A stretch of 64,000 bases of DNA from contig NZ_CALSBS010000007.1 in the NCBI RefSeq assembly GCF_943590815.1, forward strand, positions 124,001-188,000, in the 5' to 3' direction. Below, piece after piece: positions 60,982 through 64,000 of this stretch. Made by a program: the position numbers and the translations under genes. Each line of letters begins with the position of its first letter. Position 1 is the stretch's first letter. The notes under the pieces are model-generated. The model worked only from the letters and a program-made list of their open reading frames with translations, was not told the DNA's origin and searched no databases. This DNA comes from Pseudocitrobacter vendiensis. GTDB lineage: Bacteria; Pseudomonadota; Gammaproteobacteria; Enterobacterales; Enterobacteriaceae.

Positions 60982-61904
60982 ACCGCCTCCGGCTTCTTCT
61001 GCTGGCGGCGGGTGTCGTGGTCGATACCGCCTTCCACCGCCCACTCGGTAAAGGAGACCAGCGAATGTTCCAGCTCGCGCGGTTGCCACTTCTCGGTGAG
61101 GTAGTCGTCGTTGGTGTAGTACTCAAACGCGCCGCCGGTTGGGCTGTTCACATACCAGAAATAGGCGGAAGAGACCGGATGACGGCCCGGGCCGATAAAG
61201 GTGCTCCAGTCATGTTTGTTCATGGCAATACCGCCGCCGATCACTTCGTGGATGTCGCGCACGGTGAAAGCAACGTGATTCAGCCCGCGCTTGCGGTTGG
61301 GCAATTGCAGCAGGAAGAGATTGTGATGGCCGCCGCGCGCCTGGCAACGCAGGAAGACTGCGCGGTTGATGTAGCGGTCAGAGACCTGGAAACCCAGCAC
61401 CTCACGATAGAATTTTTCCACCGCCGCCAGTTCTTCAACAAAGAACACCACGTGGCCGATGTTGATCGGCTCCGCACGATCGTAAACCGGGCTTGGCGTG
61501 TCGATGCGGCGCGCATCGCCCCACTGGTTAATCGGCTCTACGTTGAGTTCAACCGCCTGCTGCTGGCTGACCTGCACGCGCAGGGTCATGCCGTTCGGGT
61601 CACGGCACTCCAGCGCACTGTCCACCTCGCGAAAACCCGGCTGACTGGCAAGTTTCGGGCGCAACGCATCCAGTTCCGCCTGGCTCGCCACGCCCCAGGT
61701 CATGCGACGCAGCGTATTGCCCGCTTCAAAAGCGTCCGGCAGCGTGGGAGTATCCTGCGGATTCAGCTCAACGCTTGCACCGCTCAGGGTGGTGAAACGA
61801 CGCCCGCTGGCATCGCCTTTCAGGCCAAAATCGGCCATAAATTTCGCGCTATGGGCCACGTCATCGACGCCAAATTCCAGCTTTTCAATTCCGATTACAC
61901 TCAT
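60978..61904 (-). CDS. extradiol ring-cleavage dioxygenase (VOC superfamily, BphC-like)
   Basis: A 308-residue two-domain type I extradiol dioxygenase. The Fe(II) triad is H151 (INIGHVVF), H210 (RGLNHVAF) and E261 (GGAFEYY), matching BphC H146/H210/E260. The second-shell H194 (GGHHNLFL) and Y251 are also present. It should therefore be an active ring-cleaving enzyme for a catecholic substrate. It lies 87 bp after the IclR gene and is coupled to the reductase gene. Confidence 0.92.
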   Translation of the reverse strand: MSVIGIEKLEFGVDDVAHSAKFMADFGLKGDASGRRFTTLSGASVELNPQDTPTLPDAFEAGNTLRRMTWGVASQAELDALRPKLASQPGFREVDSALECRDPNGMTLRVQVSQQQAVELNVEPINQWGDARRIDTPSPVYDRAEPINIGHVVFFVEELAAVEKFYREVLGFQVSDRYINRAVFLRCQARGGHHNLFLLQLPNRKRGLNHVAFTVRDIHEVIGGGIAMNKHDWSTFIGPGRHPVSSAYFWYVNSPTGGAFEYYTNDDYLTEKWQPRELEHSLVSFTEWAVEGGIDHDTRRQQKKPEAV

Positions 61905-61991
61905 GGTTCGTTGCCTCTTTGCCGCCCCACGCCCAGATTTGGGCGTAAAGCATGCCCGACGCCCTTCAGCGCCTGCATCTAACTGGTTGAT

Positions 61992-62780
61992 TTAACTGGC
62001 TTGTGACAGATACCCTAAAAAGCCAGAGATTTTGTCCGCCGCCATGCGAACGTCATTTTGCAACCGACAGCGATCGGTTTGCGGCACCTGTTCCGAGGGC
62101 ACCAGAATGCTCACGACCGCCGCCACGCGCCCGCTGCGGTCATAAACCGGATAGACGATGGAGGAGATCCCTTCGCGGAAGAATGATTCGCCAATCACGT
62201 AGCCTCGCGCTTTATCTTCCTGCACCATTTGCCACAACGCTTCCCGATCATGCGGCTGACCCAGCGTATTCCCCGGCAAACGTTCATTCGGGAAAATCTG
62301 TTCAAACTCGCTGCGCGACACATCCGTCAGCAGCATGCGGCCCAGCGATGTGCAGTGCACCGGCAGGCGTGTGCCGATACTGACATGGTTGATACGCGAA
62401 CCGGCGGCGCTGACGCGGGCGATATAGATAATGTCGCGTCCGTCGCGGATCGCCAGGTGGCTGCTGCACTGGCTACTGTCGCGCAGTTGCTCAATGACCG
62501 GCTGCCCGACCTGCGCCACATCCAGCGAGGCAATATATTCAAAGCCAAGACGCAGCACGTTCATCCCAAGAGAAAAGGTATTGGTACGCGGGTTGCGCTC
62601 CAGAAACCCCATGTACTCCAGCGTCTGAACCACGCGATAAGCCGTCGCTTTCGGCATATCCACCAGCCGATGCAGCTCGGCGAAGGTCAGGTCGCGGTGC
62701 TGTTCACCAAAGGCCAGCAGCAGCTGTAAACCGCGCTCCAGACCGGGCACCAGGTACTTTATTTCGTGCTCGTTCGCCAT
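61992..62780 (-). CDS. IclR family transcriptional regulator
   Basis: A 262-residue protein: an N-terminal winged HTH (TFAELHRLVDMPKATAYRVVQTLEYMGFL, about 32-60) and a C-terminal GAF-like effector domain. Many IclR proteins control aromatic catabolism (PcaR, PobR, MhpR). It is embedded in the operon between the first SDR and the extradiol dioxygenase, on the same strand, so it is probably self-regulated. Confidence 0.92.
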   Translation of the reverse strand: MANEHEIKYLVPGLERGLQLLLAFGEQHRDLTFAELHRLVDMPKATAYRVVQTLEYMGFLERNPRTNTFSLGMNVLRLGFEYIASLDVAQVGQPVIEQLRDSSQCSSHLAIRDGRDIIYIARVSAAGSRINHVSIGTRLPVHCTSLGRMLLTDVSRSEFEQIFPNERLPGNTLGQPHDREALWQMVQEDKARGYVIGESFFREGISSIVYPVYDRSGRVAAVVSILVPSEQVPQTDRCRLQNDVRMAADKISGFLGYLSQAS

Positions 62781-62796
62781 ACTGCCTCCGCCCTGA

Positions 62797-63546
62797 TCAG
62801 TTAAAAATAAAGCCGCCGTTAACCGGAATAAGCTGCCCGGTTACAAACCCGGAGAGATCGCTCAGCAGCCACAATACGCTGCCAGTGACATCTTCCGGCT
62901 GCTGCGCGCCCGACAGCGCCCGGCCATTTTCATACAATTGATGACGCTCGGCGGGCACGTATTCTGTGGCTTCCACGCGGGTCAGACCCGGCGCAATAGC
63001 ATTGATACGGATGCGTTTTTCGCCCAGTTCACGCGCCATTGAACGCGTCATGGCAATCACCGCGCCCTTACTGGCAACATAGGCCATCAGACGCGGCGCG
63101 CCCCACAGGGCAGTGTCCGAGGCCACGTTAACGATCCCCGATCCTTCACGCAGCAGAGGTACGGCGGCGCGGGTCACCAGCCAGGTGCCTTTGACGTTGA
63201 CGTTCATCACCCGATCCCAGAGATCCGGATCGTAGTCGATCATATTTTTGCCGCCGACGCCGGTCGCCATTGCCGCGTTATTCACCAGCCCGTCGATCGC
63301 CCCACGTTCAGCGATGGCGGAAAATGTGGCGTCAATGGAGGCGCTATCGGCTAAATCAATCACGTAATCTTCAATACGGTAGCCCTGCTCACGCAGGCCG
63401 TGCGCGCTTTCCGCCAGCTCGCCAGCGAGGATATCGCACATCACAACCGTTGCGCCCTGCTCTGCGCAGGCTTTGGCAAAGTGGAAGCCGAGCCCGCGTG
63501 CCGCACCGGTTACCACGATACGCTTGCCGTCGAGTAAGCCGTGCAT
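62797..63546 (-). CDS. SDR, likely cis-dihydrodiol dehydrogenase
   Basis: A 249-residue classical SDR: TGAARGLG (13-20), NNAA (89-92), Ser143 and Tyr156-x3-Lys160 (YVASK). It directly follows the Rieske oxygenase gene with a one-base overlap, the usual place for the dehydrogenase that re-aromatises the dihydrodiol. A general 3-oxoacyl reductase is the alternative. Confidence 0.88.
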   Translation of the reverse strand: MHGLLDGKRIVVTGAARGLGFHFAKACAEQGATVVMCDILAGELAESAHGLREQGYRIEDYVIDLADSASIDATFSAIAERGAIDGLVNNAAMATGVGGKNMIDYDPDLWDRVMNVNVKGTWLVTRAAVPLLREGSGIVNVASDTALWGAPRLMAYVASKGAVIAMTRSMARELGEKRIRINAIAPGLTRVEATEYVPAERHQLYENGRALSGAQQPEDVTGSVLWLLSDLSGFVTGQLIPVNGGFIFN

Positions 63547-64000
63547 CAGGCCGCTCCCGGCTGCGCATCGCGCGTCGCCAACTGCTCTTTGGCCGCTTTC
63601 TGCATCATGCGGCGCAGGCGGGAAAGGCCGACATCATGCTGATAGAGATATTCATGATCGCGGGCGTTCGGCGCCAGACTTTCCAGCACTACGCGATCCT
63701 GCTCCAGCACTTCCCAGTGCAGTTTTTCCAGGCGATTGCGGTACATGAAACGCCAGAGATCGCGCTGCCAGCCCTGTACGCGGCGAATACGCCAGAAGAA
63801 GACGCGGCAGTTGTCGTTATCTTCCGGCACCACCATACCGACTATCCAGAAGTGACCGCCCGGCCCAAAACGTCTTTTATACGGAATAGAGAGACGCATC
63901 CAGTAAGTGCCGCTATTGCCCAGCTCAACCCAGTCAAAGTTGACGCCGCTCTGCCCTTTTTTCTCGAAGATAAAGCCGGTTTGGGTCGGTTGCAGTACCA
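63546..64000 (-). CDS. aromatic ring-hydroxylating (Rieske) oxygenase alpha subunit, C-terminal part
   Basis: The open frame runs off the right edge, leaving about 150 C-terminal residues. The window starts inside ...VLQPTQTGFIFEKKG and continues to LSIPYKRRFGPGGHFW, then WRIRRVQGWQRDLWRF, LEQDRVVLESL and LYQHDVGLSRLRRMM. The order (catalytic beta-strands, then the 'EQDRxxLES' helix) is that of the C-terminal domain of Rieske oxygenase alpha subunits. The Rieske cluster and mononuclear iron site are outside, so substrate class cannot be judged. Confidence 0.8.
   Translation of the reverse strand, partial: VLQPTQTGFIFEKKGQSGVNFDWVELGNSGTYWMRLSIPYKRRFGPGGHFWIVGMVVPEDNDNCRVFFWRIRRVQGWQRDLWRFMYRNRLEKLHWEVLEQDRVVLESLAPNARDHEYLYQHDVGLSRLRRMMQKAAKEQLATRDAQPGAA

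Noticed and set aside
60972-61982. 336-codon plus-strand frame opposite the extradiol dioxygenase gene
   Set aside because: The minus-strand gene has all catalytic residues and operon context; the plus frame shows no domain.
51088-64000. Indole-3-acetate (iac/iad), phenylpropionate (hca/mhp) or biphenyl-type cluster
   Set aside because: The iac monooxygenase and flavin reductase genes are absent, and the mhp/bph lower-pathway hydratase, aldolase and acylating dehydrogenase are not found; only the first steps are similar.

Overview
The window is chromosomal DNA from an enterobacterium (Enterobacteriaceae, of the Enterobacter/Kosakonia/Klebsiella type rather than Escherichia). Its backbone follows the E. 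coli 62-66 min order almost gene for gene: prfB start, recJ, dsbC, xerD, fldB, cptA(ygfX), sdhE, ygfZ, yqfA, yqfB, bglA, ygfF, gcvPHT, ubiI, ubiH, pepP, ygfB, zapA, 6S RNA, fau, sibC/ibsC, serA, rpiA, argP, yggE, argO, mscS, fbaA, pgk, epd, tktA, loiP. No tRNA, rRNA, CRISPR array, insertion sequence or phage gene was seen. The only mobile-like DNA is intergenic REP/BIME palindromes of two kinds: an E. coli-like 'GCCGGAT' kind and a 'CCCTCACCCT...GGGAGAGGG' kind.

Three blocks absent from the E. coli K-12 order interrupt this backbone. (1) 27.4-34.6 kb, between mscS and fbaA: an AllS-like LysR regulator, AllH, AllG, AllF(FdrA), an MFS transporter and a divergent carbamate kinase. This is an isolated oxamate/oxalurate carbamoyltransferase module without the upstream allantoin genes. 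(2) 38.1-47.5 kb, between epd and tktA: a glucose-family PTS EIICB, a CehA/McbA-type PHP hydrolase, a GH38-like DUF5054 protein, a GH38 alpha-mannosidase and a prohibitin-like SPFH protein. The roughly 1 kb upstream of it holds what looks like an unannotated hok/sok-type type I toxin-antitoxin locus. (3) 51.1 kb to the right edge, after loiP: an OprD-family porin facing a tightly packed minus-strand catabolic operon. In transcription order this has a Rieske oxygenase alpha subunit (cut by the edge), an SDR, an IclR regulator, an extradiol dioxygenase, a ferredoxin reductase, an MFS transporter, a cupin, an alpha/beta hydrolase, a second SDR, an aspartate dehydrogenase-family protein, an aldehyde dehydrogenase and a ThDP-dependent 2-oxoacid decarboxylase.

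Block 3 is the best candidate for an undescribed system. It opens like a classical ring-dihydroxylation/meta-cleavage route, but none of the window's genes encodes the usual hydratase-aldolase or acylating acetaldehyde dehydrogenase. Instead it carries a 2-oxoacid decarboxylase, an aldehyde dehydrogenase and an amino-acid dehydrogenase. That set fits a bicyclic N-heteroaromatic such as kynurenate or quinaldate, whose pathway was worked out biochemically; I know of no genes assigned to its key steps. This substrate assignment is inference.

Small features found by reading the sequence are 6S RNA (184 nt), a 19-residue Ibs toxin with its antisense Sib RNA, and the hok/sok-like locus (47-codon toxin-like ORF, overlapping leader ORF, about 63-nt antisense RNA with a good promoter and terminator). 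CRP-like sites lie upstream of serA, epd and the carbamate kinase.
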